Shown here piece by piece: positions 47,801 through 59,661 of a stretch of DNA of 64,000 nucleotides. The DNA comes from Lepas anatifera. Its lineage: Eukaryota; Arthropoda; Thecostraca; Lepadidae. The DNA lies in assembly GCA_034440635.1 (NCBI GenBank), contig JAOTON010001373.1, forward strand, positions 1 to 64,000, read 5' to 3'. Position 1 is the stretch's first letter. Every line of letters starts with the position of its first letter. The notes beneath the pieces were generated by a model that saw nothing but the letters and a program-made list of their open reading frames with translations, was not told the origin of the DNA and did not search any database. The position numbers and the translations under genes were made by a program.

Positions 47801-49517
47801 ATTAGATGTTGGTGAGTCATTTTCAACGACATTTAATGTTTCCCATACCACCACCGGTTTCCGAGATCCTAGGGGGTGGAGTGTCTGATCGGACCCCAAG
47901 AGCTGAAGAGCTGAAGCTGTGCCGAGTTGAGCACTCACATTCCAGCTCCTGGAGGATGGACACCGCCATTACAGAGGCCTTCCGTAGTACAACAATGGCC
48001 GCCATGTAGCACTACGCGGTCAGGGGAAAGGGAAGATAAGGAAGCCGGTCATGCCACCAAGGTCTCCTCTTGGCCTTCGATGGGCTTCCTTGGCAACTAT
48101 TTGATCACACCAATATCTTTGGATTTGTGACTCCTTCGTCGGTCGCGAAAGCACATGCCGCAGCTCTCGTTTCGTCACTTTGCCATTCCTTTGGTATGCT
48201 ACAGTTCCGATTCGCCTGTTGACGGCTGACGCAAACAAATTTCTCTGGTGAAGTGGAATAGTTGGCAGCCAGCACCAGAGCTCACAATGGGAAAAGGAAG
48301 TCAGAACGCTGGTCAGCATCCACCCAAACATTATTCGATTGCATAAAGAAACACTCTCACTCCATATACGTAAGCTTTTCGTCACAATAACGATTTTTGA
48401 ATAGACAAGAGCTCTCACAGAGCTTTGCACACAACTGTCTCATATTTTAAACCTCCTGTTTTCAGGGCGTGTACTTTGAGATTAATCTTGCTCGCTTGCT
48501 ATGTTTCTTTCTAGCTTGTCGGCTTCTAACTTTAAATAGTGGTATAATTATATCAACGTAATACATCGTTTATGTTCCATTCAGTTTTCCCGATTCCTTG
48601 TAAATTGTTCCGCAAGCTGTAGTCACCACTCTCACAGAAGGCACGAATCACTCTGTATTGTCTGATTTGGCAATCAAATGCTCCGCTGGACCGTTTGTAA
48701 CGATTCTCTGAGTACGTCCGGTCCGAGCCCAGGGTTATGACGCAAATCTGCTCAGTCATGAAGGCGTTTGGGGCCACCAAGTGCCTGTCCTTCTCTTGTG
48801 AAAGGAAACTTTCTTTTAATACGTTTCAGTTGGCTTTCTTTGCTTTTTCGTTGCTTTGCATGAAGTATTAGTCCTGTGGCGCGTGATGTAAATGATTCTC
48901 ACTTGGTTAATTTAGGCGGGACTTTGGCTCTACCTGCAGCTACAGCATCAATGTTGGACACAGTTCAAAGATATTGTCAAATATAATACCAGTCATTTTA
49001 GGAAGCTGCGCCTTAAAAAATTATGTATCACGCGAACCCGTTTTCCACCGCACGTACAGAGACCTGATGGAATTAAGGGTGAACCATTTGATCAGGTGTA
49101 CGGAACATGCTGCTGATAGTAATGGCTGGAGTATGAAGGGCACTCGACTGAATAAGTGAACGGCACCATGTTGATGACGGCAGGTTATCAGGAAAATGTT
49201 GAAGATCACGATCACAATAAAGATCATCACTATCCTAGTGTCAAGTCGAAGAAAAATGGCGCTAGATGTACAAATGAATGTTCTTCTACACGGCACTAAG
49301 TTGTTCATCAACCGACCTGGTTTCTTTTTTTAGCTTAACCTAAAGACGAAATTGTTTGTTAATATTTCCTTCTTCAATGTGTGTATCTTACGGGACTAGA
49401 TCTTCTTGTTCAGTCTCACACCTGGAAAGTTATGTATTTCTGTCCTTGAACCCCTTTCCCAGAATACTTGATGCCCGATTTATTTGCAATGACGCCGTTT
49501 TTAAAACAGAGATCAAG
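47801..49517. other. Stretch without a supported gene
   Basis: Short frames are present on both strands; the longest (48020-48430, minus, 136 codons) shows no recognisable domain. No element ends were identified. Confidence 0.4.
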
Positions 49518-49525
49518 CCCTTGAG

Positions 49526-51732
49526 CAGAGGTGCAGAAACTTGCCAACTCGGCTACCGGAGTTTGTGACACATTTACGAAAATTGAGGTGCATAATTGTG
49601 ACAAAATAGCGATCCTGACTGTATGGCTCAAGATCAAACCCCATATTTTCGAAATAGAGAATGAAGCGTGTAGGAAATATTTTAACTTTGCAGCTCTGTT
49701 CTTCAATTGCACAGCGTACCATTAGTAATACAATATTGGTACTGTGTTCAGTTTCTACTAAAACGAGGGACCCCCGCTGCAGAAAACCCGCAAACCGCTG
49801 TCACAGTTGCCAGATTTTAACATGCAGCCCAATGGGGCTGATTGTTAGTAGTTTGCAGAAAGTTGTCGCCTAGATACCGGAAATGTGACAGTCAATTTTT
49901 TCGAGAAATACACGATTGTGGGCATATTTAAGGCATTAACGATAACGCAAATACTTTATTAAGTACTTCTCTGTCCATTTTTGCAGGTTAAATCATATTT
50001 ACAGTTTGAGTGTCTTCGATTTATTGGCCCCTATTTCTTCGAATTTAGTATTAAGTACGCCTAAAAGCTACTAATAAAAGTACTAAGTGAGTGAGAAAAT
50101 AAACATAGCTGGGCAGCCATTCTACTTAAACTGCGCAACAGCGACAAGACAAGTTAGAAATGTTTATGTGATGTAGAGCCTGCCAAAAATTTAAACAGGG
50201 AGGAAGCCACTTATTTTGAGGGCATATTCATTAGGTATATTTAAGATAAGTGCAGGCTAATACTAGCTAGAATAAATTTTGCTGCCCATGGCTAATCTAA
50301 GATGAATGTAGGCTATTGTAAGACTGATGCACTTTCCCATATCAAGCTTGGTTTTTCATTCCTTAGCCTACTTGTGCCTTAGTTTATTTGTGCCCTAGAT
50401 TGGTTAGATAGATTTGGACCTGGAGGAAGTTGGGAGAGTTGGCGCCAGCAACAGGGTGGCAACAACAGTGATTCAGGTGAGTTTTCATGATCAAATTATC
50501 ATATCAATATTGTACAGGTAGCAAATGTGTGCTAATGCAGTCCTCCACAAAGTGTTAACACCCACACTGGAGAGGGGCCTGGAACTAACGTGCACTGGAG
50601 GGGGCCGAGTAGACCCCCTTCTTATCTCAGAAAATCACAGCAAATCTCAGAAGGAAATAGACTTCGAAAAACGCTGGTTGGGGGTGTGTTGCTTACTACC
50701 AGTGGTGGTAAGCAACGCACAGGACCTAAACTGCATGGAGTTAAAGCAGGATTTTGACTACACTGGATCTTTCTTTGGTATGTGAATTCCAATACCTCTG
50801 TACCTATTAGGGCAATAGACATAATTTTACATCTATGCGGGCTAGTTGCCTCAGAGTTTTTACTGCAAAAAGGAATGACCAGGCAGGTGATGATCGTGAG
50901 TGGGATGCAAATTTTAAGCATTTGATGTGTTTATAAATATGCTACCTAAGGTCCACTTTACCAACACATTTTAGGTAGATTTAAATACTATGTTGACAAT
51001 GACATTTTTTCCCTTTTGTTGATATGTGAGATAGAAGTTTAGTGGGGGGGAAGCTGTGGTTAGGGTTCCCAATTGTGTGTACATGTACACTCCCCTTAAT
51101 AGGTATGTTCCCAATAATGACTATTTTCATGATAATTGCTACATGTAATCATGTGGAAAAGTACCATAATTGAAAACACTCCTTCCAAAAATGGAAACTT
51201 CTTCAAAAAGGAAATGCATGTCATTGGGGGAAACTGCAGTCAGAGTTGCCAATAATAGTTATGACCCCAATGCTGGAAAAAATGACCCATAATTGGAAAT
51301 TTTCCTTCCAAAAACAAAAACATGATCTATAAATGAAAATTTAGTTTACTACTTTCATGCTGTAATGGTTTGGTGCTAGAACTTTGTCTGCTGCAAAAAG
51401 TAAGGAACAGGTAGAGGACATTCAGCATATTGGAAATAGTATTCAAGTATGCACTTATTATTTCCAGCTCTGCGTGACAGAGAGGGGATGAGGTGGCTTA
51501 GTGGATAGCACCCTTGTCTTCTAAGCCACCGGTCCCGGGTTCAAGTCCCGGCGGAGCCTCTGAATAAGTCGATCTGATCCCCAAAATCCCTTCCAACAGG
51601 GTGAGAGTTGGTGACGCCGTATGACCCTGGCAGTTGGTGCGTCGTTAAACCCCAACAATTATTATTCTGTGTGACAGAGGAGGCATACGTCGCATTGAGT
51701 TTGTGACAGCCAGCATACTTTCTGCACCTCTG
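49526..51732 (+). mobile_element. Complete 2-kb hAT element, copy B, with SINE inside
   Basis: A perfect 8-bp duplication CCCTTGAG (49518-49525, 51733-51740) bounds the element. The ends are perfect CAGAGGTGCAGAAA repeats. Removing the nested SINE and its duplication leaves about 2010 bases, close to copy A (1986). It lies in inverted orientation relative to copy A, about 14.8 kb away. The frame at 50525-50785 matches the copy A frame over most of its 86 codons, except for a block after RGL that reads differently and then re-aligns. Confidence 0.85.
51483..51666 (+). mobile_element. Full-length tRNA-Arg-derived SINE
   Basis: A 184-bp SINE has a perfect-but-one 13-bp duplication CTGYGTGACAGAG on both sides (51470-51482, 51667-51679), interrupting hAT copy B. 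The head folds like a tRNA: A-box TGGCTTAGTGG, anticodon-loop CTTCTAA (TCT, Arg) and B-box GGTTCAAGTCC. Then comes a ~100-base body and a conserved 3' part ending GTCGTTAAACCCCAAC, and a short ATTATT tail. The internal A and B boxes would serve as an RNA polymerase III promoter. Confidence 0.85.
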
Positions 51733-51764
51733 CCCTTGAGCTGCCAGTAAGGACAATCAATGAA

Positions 51765-51965
51765 AAGATCAATGCATCAAACACCGTCGTATGGGCTGCG
51801 AGTTCGAATCCCATGTCTCTCACCCTGAACTTTCAGCACGGTGTGAATGTATAGCCGTTCAGACCAAACCACGTGCCATAAGCAGCTTGCCTCGGGGTTA
51901 GGCGGGTAAGAGCTCCGAGAAAGGTCATCGCAGAGTTCAGACATGGACAAATGAAACGCAGACCC
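51765..51965 (+). mobile_element. Possible second, 5'-truncated tRNA-like SINE
   Basis: GGGCTGCGAGTTCGAATCCCA (near 51793-51813) looks like a tRNA T-arm with a good B-box, without a matching D-arm upstream. The sequence that follows is not shared with the other SINE family. No duplication was found, so it may also be chance. Confidence 0.3.
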
Positions 51966-53399
51966 ATGTTCTGACAGCGGTGTGTCAGTGGTACCTGCTC
52001 ATGTTTTCTGGCTCCTGACTAATGCATCGGAAGATAAAGTTATTGCTTTGCATTTCTAGCTAAAAATGCCCTTAACAGGTTATGCACTTACTAGACTTCA
52101 ACAATGATGGTTTATTCGACTATTGTTCTTTCCTATTGTTTCTGGATTTATTTCAGTACCTTGTTTTGCCAAAAAATATGAGAAAGCTAATCTTCGGCAT
52201 TAATCTAGATATCAAAGAAGCAAACAAGAGTAATTAAGTTTCATCTTTCTTTCCGGATTGAGGTATAACTTCTCTATATGTGCGGAGTGATATTGCTGCT
52301 TAAACTTTCAGTCTACTCGTGTGGAGAGCTTCATCTGTCAATGTCCTGTTCACATGAGAGACCATATATCTCCTGTCATGTAGATCCATTCGATATCAAC
52401 CAGCTGCAGTCAATATGACCAGGCAGAGTGTTGCATGACCCATGGTCTGACAGCAGCAGTCATCAGGTGACTGGCTACAGCTGATCAAAGCCAGACACAG
52501 ACAGATATGTCATTATTTTACAGTTGGCTTATAAGGTATGGGTGTGACAGAACACTGGAAGTAGCATTGTGTACAAATTCACACAGCAGATAAAAAAGGG
52601 TCACCTGATTCGTGCTTCCCCTTTGGATGTTATGAAGTCCTAATATTTGGCGTATTTGTGGGCCGATGAAAATGAAAAAAGTACTCTTAGGTATGACTTA
52701 AACGTAAGCCCTCATTGTGTGGTAATGAAATCCAGCTCAAAACTGAGAAAAGGACTGCAACACGCTTAGGAACAAGTATTAGATTTGTGGTAAGCTGTGG
52801 TAGGTCAGATAAACATAAAACACGCAGAGCTTACCCTGTGGTAAGCTGTGCATGAATGGACAAGATGCTAAAACCCCAAAACCAAAACTATCCCTGACTG
52901 CCTCACAGAATTTGGTTCCAATAGGTCAATCTTCTTAACAAGAAAAGCGTGTCCAGTTTCACGCCATTGAACCAAACGACTTCCGATTGTCTGTGTATCA
53001 GAAACTCTGGCCTGTTGCATGACTATACCCATCCAGATGAGGTGAATGCTTTGAGATAAGAGACAATAGCCCGACACGGATTATCGCCTAGCCCCGAGTC
53101 AGCTTCGGAAACTCGCGCTGAAGCAAGATACCATTGTTTTGAATGAAACACTATAGACAATGGCCCTACATCATGGGTATGCCCTTCCTCTGACTGGAAA
53201 ACATCGCATTAGAGATGCGTGTATGCTGACTGTTTTTGTTTCAAAGATAGCACACGGCCGGTTTCTTTGGACTGGATTGTGGCTAAATTCACCCAAATGG
53301 AGATGGTCTAAGGTCTGTTCCTGGATAGCGCAGCCCACAGGCACGACCAGAGGCATTATTTTGTTCCCTCACAATTGCTCAGCCAAATGCCAGGAATTT
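51966..53399. other. Stretch without a supported gene
   Basis: AT-rich, with short frames and no recognisable motif. The purine/pyrimidine patches near 52730-52860 contain a repeated GTGGTAAGCTGTG, but no element could be bounded. Confidence 0.4.
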
Positions 53400-54755
53400 A
53401 TAAAATCTCATAAAAAACACTTACTACAACACTTCCTTCTAACTAAAAAAATCGCTAAGAATTCGCAGAAATAAAGCAATCGAAGCTTCGTCTCAAATGA
53501 AATAGAAGTTCTCAAGTCATTTTTCGCCAGGTCAATATTTAGTTTACTGGAGGCTAGATTAGATCAGAATGCGCGTACTTACAAAAACACGTTTATTTCA
53601 GAGAATCAAACAACTGGAAACATTTGCTGAAGTCCAACCGAAAGCGCCTGATTTGTTCTTTCCTTGCCGTGAAGTACATATTCAGGTCAGGTCAAAGGCT
53701 AATGTGCTGCACGTCCCTGAACATGGGGAATTTTGGTATGCACCTTTACCATGCTAAAATGGCAAGCAGGCTTGGTTTAGTCGCTGTTTGTCCGACCTGG
53801 AAGGCATTATAGAACGGTCCTTCCGTTACCATTTGAAATGTCGTGTAAACATGTCTAGTGACTACCATGTTAAGGTCAAGTCTAAGGTGAATCGAGATCG
53901 AAGGCTATACGCTGGGCATACTGTGGAGTGTCTGGTATTTTGCTAACAGCTTATACAACTTCCAAATAAAATATGATACGTGTTCAATACTGGGCCACCA
54001 TTGTAATCCTCGATAGTCAATACGATTCGAATACTATGTACTTATACCATTAAATGTCAAGGTAAAGGTGGATCTGACCTCAGGTCGACAAATGGACCCA
54101 AAGTGACCTGGCACGGTCATGATGTGTGCGCATCATTCGACTCGAAGTGACAATGCAAAATTACCCAAATATACGACACAATGCAAAATGACCAAATCCC
54201 GCGAGGCGCCGAAAAACACCAATGCAAACACCGTGATAGTAAAATACAACTTATGTGTTTGTTATCTCATAAGTTATTTAGTGGATTGTCAAAAATGCCT
54301 TACTTGACCTCACCCAAGGGTGACAGGTCAAATTTAAGTTGACCTGAGATGAATATGCTTATACGGAAAACAGGCATTTAACAAATTTCCCATAGACTCA
54401 CAATGGAGAGGTCATGACCCTATGTGATCAATGTACAGAAATGGCGTTGCCACGTGTGAAGTACTTCATGGTCTTATTATGTTCTGTGAATCTCAGATCA
54501 ATATTTAAACATGTTCTCGCTAACTGCCACTTGGAATATTTTTTGGGAGGTAAGGTCGCTTGACTGGACCCGGCTACTTGACCTGAGATGACATTTAATT
54601 TTCATTTATAGAAAGAAAATGTGAAAAATGATCTATCAACAGTCATTTCGATTACGGTAATACTGAGCACCATCGTTTTTTGGCCACCTCGGAAAATTCC
54701 TAGCGGGCGGGAGAAGGGGGTGATGTAAAGAAGATTCCACCAGGGTGAATGCTAT
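53400..54755 (-). mobile_element. Degraded family II relic
   Basis: This segment aligns along its length with the element at 2904-4103. Examples are GCAATCGAAGCTTCG (compare GCAATCGAAAGCTC), TCATTTTTCGCCAGGTCAAT, the block with CTATACGCTGGGCATA, and the terminal GGCCACCTCGGAAAA before a decayed G-rich end. Both terminal repeats and TTAA flanks are gone or unrecognisable, so the limits are approximate. It shows that family II is older and more diverged than family I here. Confidence 0.6.
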
Positions 54756-56388
54756 AAACTCTGTGAGTTGTCTGAACATTTGCTTTAAACATTATTATTA
54801 TAACAAGCCTTCTATGCTGCCCTGCTCCTTTTCTGTCGATTAGTCATCGAAGAAAATATTCCGATCAAAACTATCAGCCATTGGTTTCGTTGATGGGTGA
54901 GATCATGTCACATAATGATTTAATTACCACAGAAACGCTGCTTCTTGTAGCGAGAGGAATTCCGGGCACTGGATCTATTCCTCAAAACAAACACTTTCTC
55001 CAACCAGCAGTCCTGAATTCTTATCCAGCTAAGACTGCGGCAGCCAGTAAAGGCCAACTTGTTACCGGTTTCGGTTTTCGCCGGGCTCAGCTGAGTGTGT
55101 GGGGGCGGGGTCGTTGGGGTTGTACGGGCTGGTGCGGGTGCGGTGAGGCCGGTCGGTGCGGGTCCCACGCCCGCTGGAGAGGCACCAGATCAGCTGATTG
55201 GAAACGACCACCGTGGGAAGTGAAGTCGTGAGAAGATGCATGCGGGCGTTGAGGTGCGAAGAGCGATCACTGTGTCTCGTGTTGAACATCAGTTGTTGAC
55301 GCATTTCTTCCCAAACTTATATACATCTATATCAATTGATGTATTCCAATCGTATGTTATAAAAACGCCAAAGGTGTCCATTTTCCATGTTTCTTTCAAA
55401 CACATTTGTTAAGACTATAATTTTGAAAGGAAAACAGCTGATTGAATAGATTGGGTTCGATGACATCATATGCAAGTAGCAGTGAGCTTCCGGCTTGACG
55501 TACATACATACATGACATTTTTGTATCTACATTTTTCAAAAACGATTTTCAGTCCACTGGTCTGAAACCACCGGAAATTATAGTAATGCAGGTTCGCTCG
55601 ATATAATTAGCTGCTTGGTTAGCTGCAATTTGCTAAGATGAAAATTAAAACACTGAAGCCAGATTAACCCTGAATCGATAAACTCACACGCTAAGCGTGA
55701 CGTCTACACTTTGAGCGATAAATCGTGAATGAGATACTTCGAAGGGCTACTAAAGCGCTCAATAGAATTTTGGTCTAACAGCTGCTTGCGGAGACAAATT
55801 TTCGTACATGGGTTTTTTATTAACGTTTGTTTTTATCAACAAAGTGGTTGCAACGATGGCTGAACAACCAGCTTATTTCGTATAGAACATTCCCTTTTTA
55901 AGGAAATTGTGTAGTTCCGCCAACATGAGACAAGAGGACTTAAGCATGCAAACATAATTTGATATCGCCTTAGTAAAAACTTGCCGATATAATGCACTGA
56001 GACGTATGCTTTTCGGGTATCTGTAATCGCCTCATAATTGTTCTGTCTTCAAAAATAGTGAAACTCTTTCAATTAATGTTTCCCACAATGTTTAAATAAC
56101 TTCAAAAATTTAAGTGTTGCCTTCCCAGCAGCAGAGTAAGACATATAACCAACTGCGATAGCAACTAAAATGCTACCTATGCGTTTAAGATTGGGTTGAA
56201 TGATTTGGATATGATTTTATGATTTTAATGATGAACGTCAGAATGAAAAACGTCAGATTTTATGATTTGGAATGATTTTAATAAAGCCGAGTGGTTCGAT
56301 CGGACCGCCCAAAAGCATGATTGGACTGCTGCAGTGGAGAGGAGGCCGCATTGGAGAGGAGGCTGGAGTCAGCGATCACTGAAGGGGT
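54756..56388. other. Stretch without a supported gene
   Basis: A GC-rich patch at about 55070-55220 holds a 116-codon plus-strand frame (54881-55231) and overlapping minus-strand frames, all without domains. The remainder is AT-rich and featureless to me. Confidence 0.4.
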
Positions 56389-56392
56389 CCTT

Positions 56393-57204
56393 AAAGGGAG
56401 ATACGCGAAAAAATTATGGGCTAGATCAAAAGGTCACAAAAAGTTGTTTCAGAAGTCCTATGCTCATTTTTGCGAATTCGGCATGCAAATGCCTTAAAAT
56501 TGCTCTCAAAATCAACATTTCTAGACAACCTTACCAGTACACCTCTTATCGATTTATATGACGTACCCACGGCTAAGGCTATCAATTTCTCTAAGAATTA
56601 GGTCATATCTATCCTAAACAGTGATGTAGAACTTTGGACTACTACAGAAAATATTAATTAAGAAGAAAACATTCCAAAACTCCTTCGAAACAGAAATATA
56701 GGGATTAAAAGAAATCAGAATTAACCTATCAAAAGCCTAGAGGTTCTCATACCGGGGTCACGTGACCTATTCGACGCAAAAGTTTCGTCATCCTGGGGCT
56801 GAGGCAGAAAACGACTGAAAACGAAAACGGGCTGAAAACGAAAACGACAGAAAAGACCCGAGGTACGAAACGACTGAAGACTTGAGCAATTATTTTTTAC
56901 CGTTTCTAGGGCAAACTAATTCATTTTTTATCTTTAAACTTTTTGTAAAATTAATGCAAATGCAAATACAGGAGAAAAGACATTTTTATTACAAAAAACA
57001 TTACTTTTCAACTTTAAATAGTTTTCGAAAAGTAAGTGATGGGTGAAAGTTTCAGCATTTTATCGGAACTGTTAACCTATTTCGATAATAAGTGAGTGGC
57101 CTCCCAAAATTTTGCCGAAGATATAAAAATAATTGACAGTTTCGTAATCAGGATTTTTTCAAATAGCAAGAAACCACAAGAATAATTTGTTCGCATATCT
57201 CCCT
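56393..57204. mobile_element. Kolobok-like TTAA element, 812 bp
   Basis: TTAA flanks (56389-56392, 57205-57208) border a 23-bp inverted repeat with two mismatches that starts AGGGAGATAYGCGAA. The same TTAA/AGGGA pattern is seen at 8581-9029, though the rest of the sequence differs. The interior contains a purine-rich run of GAAAACGAAAACG-type units at 56813-56875. No transposase-like frame is present. Confidence 0.7.
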
Positions 57205-57524
57205 TTAAGTGTCCCCAAAAGATCTAAAAACCAGGAGCGTTAAAAAAGCCTAAATTAGAGAGGGATGTGTAAAGGCTATAGTTTTTCGTCCTAAGGCCGA
57301 CGTTTTTTTACCTAAATCAATATATTCATGTTTAAACGAGGCCACAAAGGTCAAGTCTAGGCTGTACTGGAGACATACGGGGAAATGCCGTGATTTAATG
57401 ACAAAAAGCCACATATATACTAAAGGCAGATTAAGGTCATGGAGGTAAGGTTTCATACAGTGAGTGCTCCTTGAAATTTTGGGTTCATCACCATTTAGTC
57501 ATTGACCTATGACGGCTCATTCTG

Positions 57525-57526
<2 letters not shown>

Positions 57527-57591
<65 letters not shown>

Positions 57592-57595
57592 TATA
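57527..57595. repeat. (AT)n microsatellite
   Basis: About 69 bases of nearly pure AT dinucleotide. Confidence 0.95.
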
Positions 57596-57803
57596 ATGGG
57601 GGAGAGTGTCTACTCGGTAGTTATCGACATATAATTTGTTCAGCCGTACTAATCAATGTTGCACTAATCTATTCATGTGTAAGGGTGTCACAGCAGTGAA
57701 GTGCTCCACTCTTTTTCTGCTCGGGGAACTAACAGAATTATTCAAAACCACGAAACACTAGTGAGTTAACTTAAGAATTTTGTCCGATCGAATCGTCAAA
57801 TGC

Positions 57804-57833
57804 TTATATATATATATATAGCTATCAATATTT

Positions 57834-57871
<38 letters not shown>
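57804..57871. repeat. Compound TA/CA/TA microsatellite
   Basis: A (TA)n run (57804-57820), then (AC)n at 57834-57851, then (AT)n to 57871. Confidence 0.9.
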
Positions 57872-58478
57872 GCATATACATATTTCGTGTAATATATGGT
57901 ACCTCTTTGAAGATGAAAAATTGTTTCACTGCACTTGTTTGATGCTGCCGGCCGCCGCCACCACCGTTCCACGTTTTTTACCGACATGCCCCCCCCAAAC
58001 TAACCGGCTGGATCCGCCCCTGAGCAAGGCTCTTTCACTGAACAGCCGTATTTCTTTATGTCATCTACAGCCTGTAGACCACCAGACTAAAACAACCTTG
58101 AAACAGGCTGTTCGAACCGGGAGTGGCCTTGACTTCTGAATCAGTTTGTGCATTTGATCTGATCTAATTAGTTTTATCTCGTCTTGGGGTGGGCGGTCGA
58201 TGATTAATTGTCGACGTCTGGACTGTGCGAACAGAACTGACATCAGATCACCGTGGACTTGTTATGGTTTATCTGCAGGCGTCTCGTGGTACAGCGAAGC
58301 TCCCTCTTGATCGTGGGTGGCCAGATCTAGTTAGATGTGGCCAAGCTGATTTATTTAGCTACCTGATGCCGGGCGTCTCTGACAAAAATGTTGCGTGTGG
58401 CTTCCCACATGAGGTTAGTTTTGGGTAACATGCTCCAAACGGACGCTAGTTTTTTCGTGTCGTATAGATGTACAGAAT

Positions 58479-58660
58479 TTAATAATTGTTGGGGTTTAAC
58501 GACGCACCAACTGCCAGGGTCATACGGCGTCGCCAACCCTCACCCTGTTGAAAGGGATTTTGGGGATCAGATCGACTTATTCAGAGGCTCCGCCGGGACT
58601 TGAACCCGGGACCGGTGGCTTAGAAGACAAGGGTGCTCTTCACTAAGCCACCTCATCCCC
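58479..58660 (-). mobile_element. Full-length tRNA-Arg-derived SINE
   Basis: A 182-bp minus-strand copy of the SINE at 51483 has a perfect 14-bp duplication TAGATGTACAGAAT (58465-58478, 58661-58674). Head (A-box, TCT anticodon loop, B-box GGTTCAAGTCC), body and the GTCGTTAAACCCCAAC end are intact. The clean duplication implies a fairly recent insertion. Confidence 0.85.
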
Positions 58661-58674
58661 TAGATGTACAGAAT

Positions 58675-59013
58675 GACCGAATTCCTGTGTTGAAATGATC
58701 CCGAATGTTTCTATAGGGTGTTTCTATAAGTAGAAGCACTGCCTTGTTTCTATGGCGCATGCATTTGCTTCACGTGAAGGGTGGGCCGAATACGCCGGGT
58801 TCAGTCCTACTTGTTACGGTATTGTGAATCAATAGACCCCCACAACCGAAAACAACGCTAAAACTCTGGTTACATTCTTTTGTTTACTCACTGACGGATA
58901 GTACATTCAAAGAGATTGTGCGCTGCCCAGTACAATAACAACTACATTTCTGAAATCTGTAAAGCTACAAATCTAGAGATTTACAGACTTACAACGTTAC
59001 AGATTGTAATCCT
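58675..59013. other. Spacer without a supported gene
   Basis: Nothing recognised between the SINE and the open frame at 59014. Confidence 0.4.
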
Positions 59014-59661
59014 GTGAGTTCTCACCAATATGACGCATCTTTGACGGCTTCGTCACGTTCTGCACCGCTGTGCACCACCTCAGAACCGTCGTCACGCACC
59101 TGCTCCAAATCACAACCCGCGGGAGAGCGTCACGGTTGGCGTCACGCTTCGTCACGAACTAGTGACAGTCACGTCACGTGGAAGCTACTCCCCTGCCTGT
59201 TCACCATACCTTCCCTTGTCCTTAACTCATGGGCCAAGAATGAGTTTTCTGAATTTGTGGAACCTCGAAAATACAGTGTGCTGTATAAGCCCGCAATTTA
59301 CCACAACAGAAATGTATGTTTTTTGAACAAGCTTGAGGGATTACATCAAGGTGGCTTGGCAGAAATTTGTATGAAACTTGTTTCGGGAAGTGAAGGTCAG
59401 AGCGTTGCTAATTTTCAAAGTTTTAATACACCTGTCCTTCAAACCTTTGGTACTGTTTACATGAAAAAATACATTTCAATGAATTTTACAGAGGTCAAGA
59501 ATCTGGCCAACCCGCCCATGCTCGTGGGTAGCAAAATGAGGTTCAAGGACCAGAACCTAGGTAGCCAATCACGGATAATTAACAGAGCTCAAGAATTGCA
59601 CTTACCAGCAGAAAAAAGTATTTCCACAATCTTACCGCCACGTAAAAAGAACGATCCATAA
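59014..59661 (+). CDS. Isolated 215-codon open frame, unassigned
   Basis: This is the longest frame in ordinary (not GC-rich or tandemly repeated) DNA in the window. It starts at ATG 59014. The first third is Ser/Thr/Arg rich because it crosses a cluster of GTCACG motifs (59050-59180). Residues from about 60 on are more balanced, and the protein ends in a basic LPPRKKNDP tail. I recognise no domain, signal peptide or membrane segment, and there is no neighbouring exon to support it. A frame this long is uncommon but not impossible by chance in 64 kb, so coding status is unproven. Confidence 0.2.
   Translation: MSSHQYDASLTASSRSAPLCTTSEPSSRTCSKSQPAGERHGWRHASSRTSDSHVTWKLLPCLFTIPSLVLNSWAKNEFSEFVEPRKYSVLYKPAIYHNRNVCFLNKLEGLHQGGLAEICMKLVSGSEGQSVANFQSFNTPVLQTFGTVYMKKYISMNFTEVKNLANPPMLVGSKMRFKDQNLGSQSRIINRAQELHLPAEKSISTILPPRKKNDP
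59050..59180. repeat. Cluster of seven GTCACG motifs
   Basis: Seven GTCACG hexamers, several as CGTCACG, occur within about 130 bases, ending in GTCACGTCACGTGG. The spacing is irregular, so this is not a clean tandem repeat. It could be a degenerate minisatellite or a cluster of CRE/E-box-like half sites. Confidence 0.6.

Larger units (their letters stand above)
57209..58464. other. Microsatellite-rich stretch without a gene
   Basis: It contains long AT and CA/TA runs and, near 57986-58022, a right end CTGGATCCGCCCCTG of the GGCGGATCCAG MITE group without its partner. Frames at 57250-57456 and 57870-58139 have no domain. Confidence 0.45.

Noticed and set aside
51487..51558. tRNA-Arg(TCT) gene
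   Set aside because: The tRNA-like sequence is the head of a SINE with a 3' body and flanking target duplications, and identical heads occur at 58.6 kb. It is not an independent tRNA gene.
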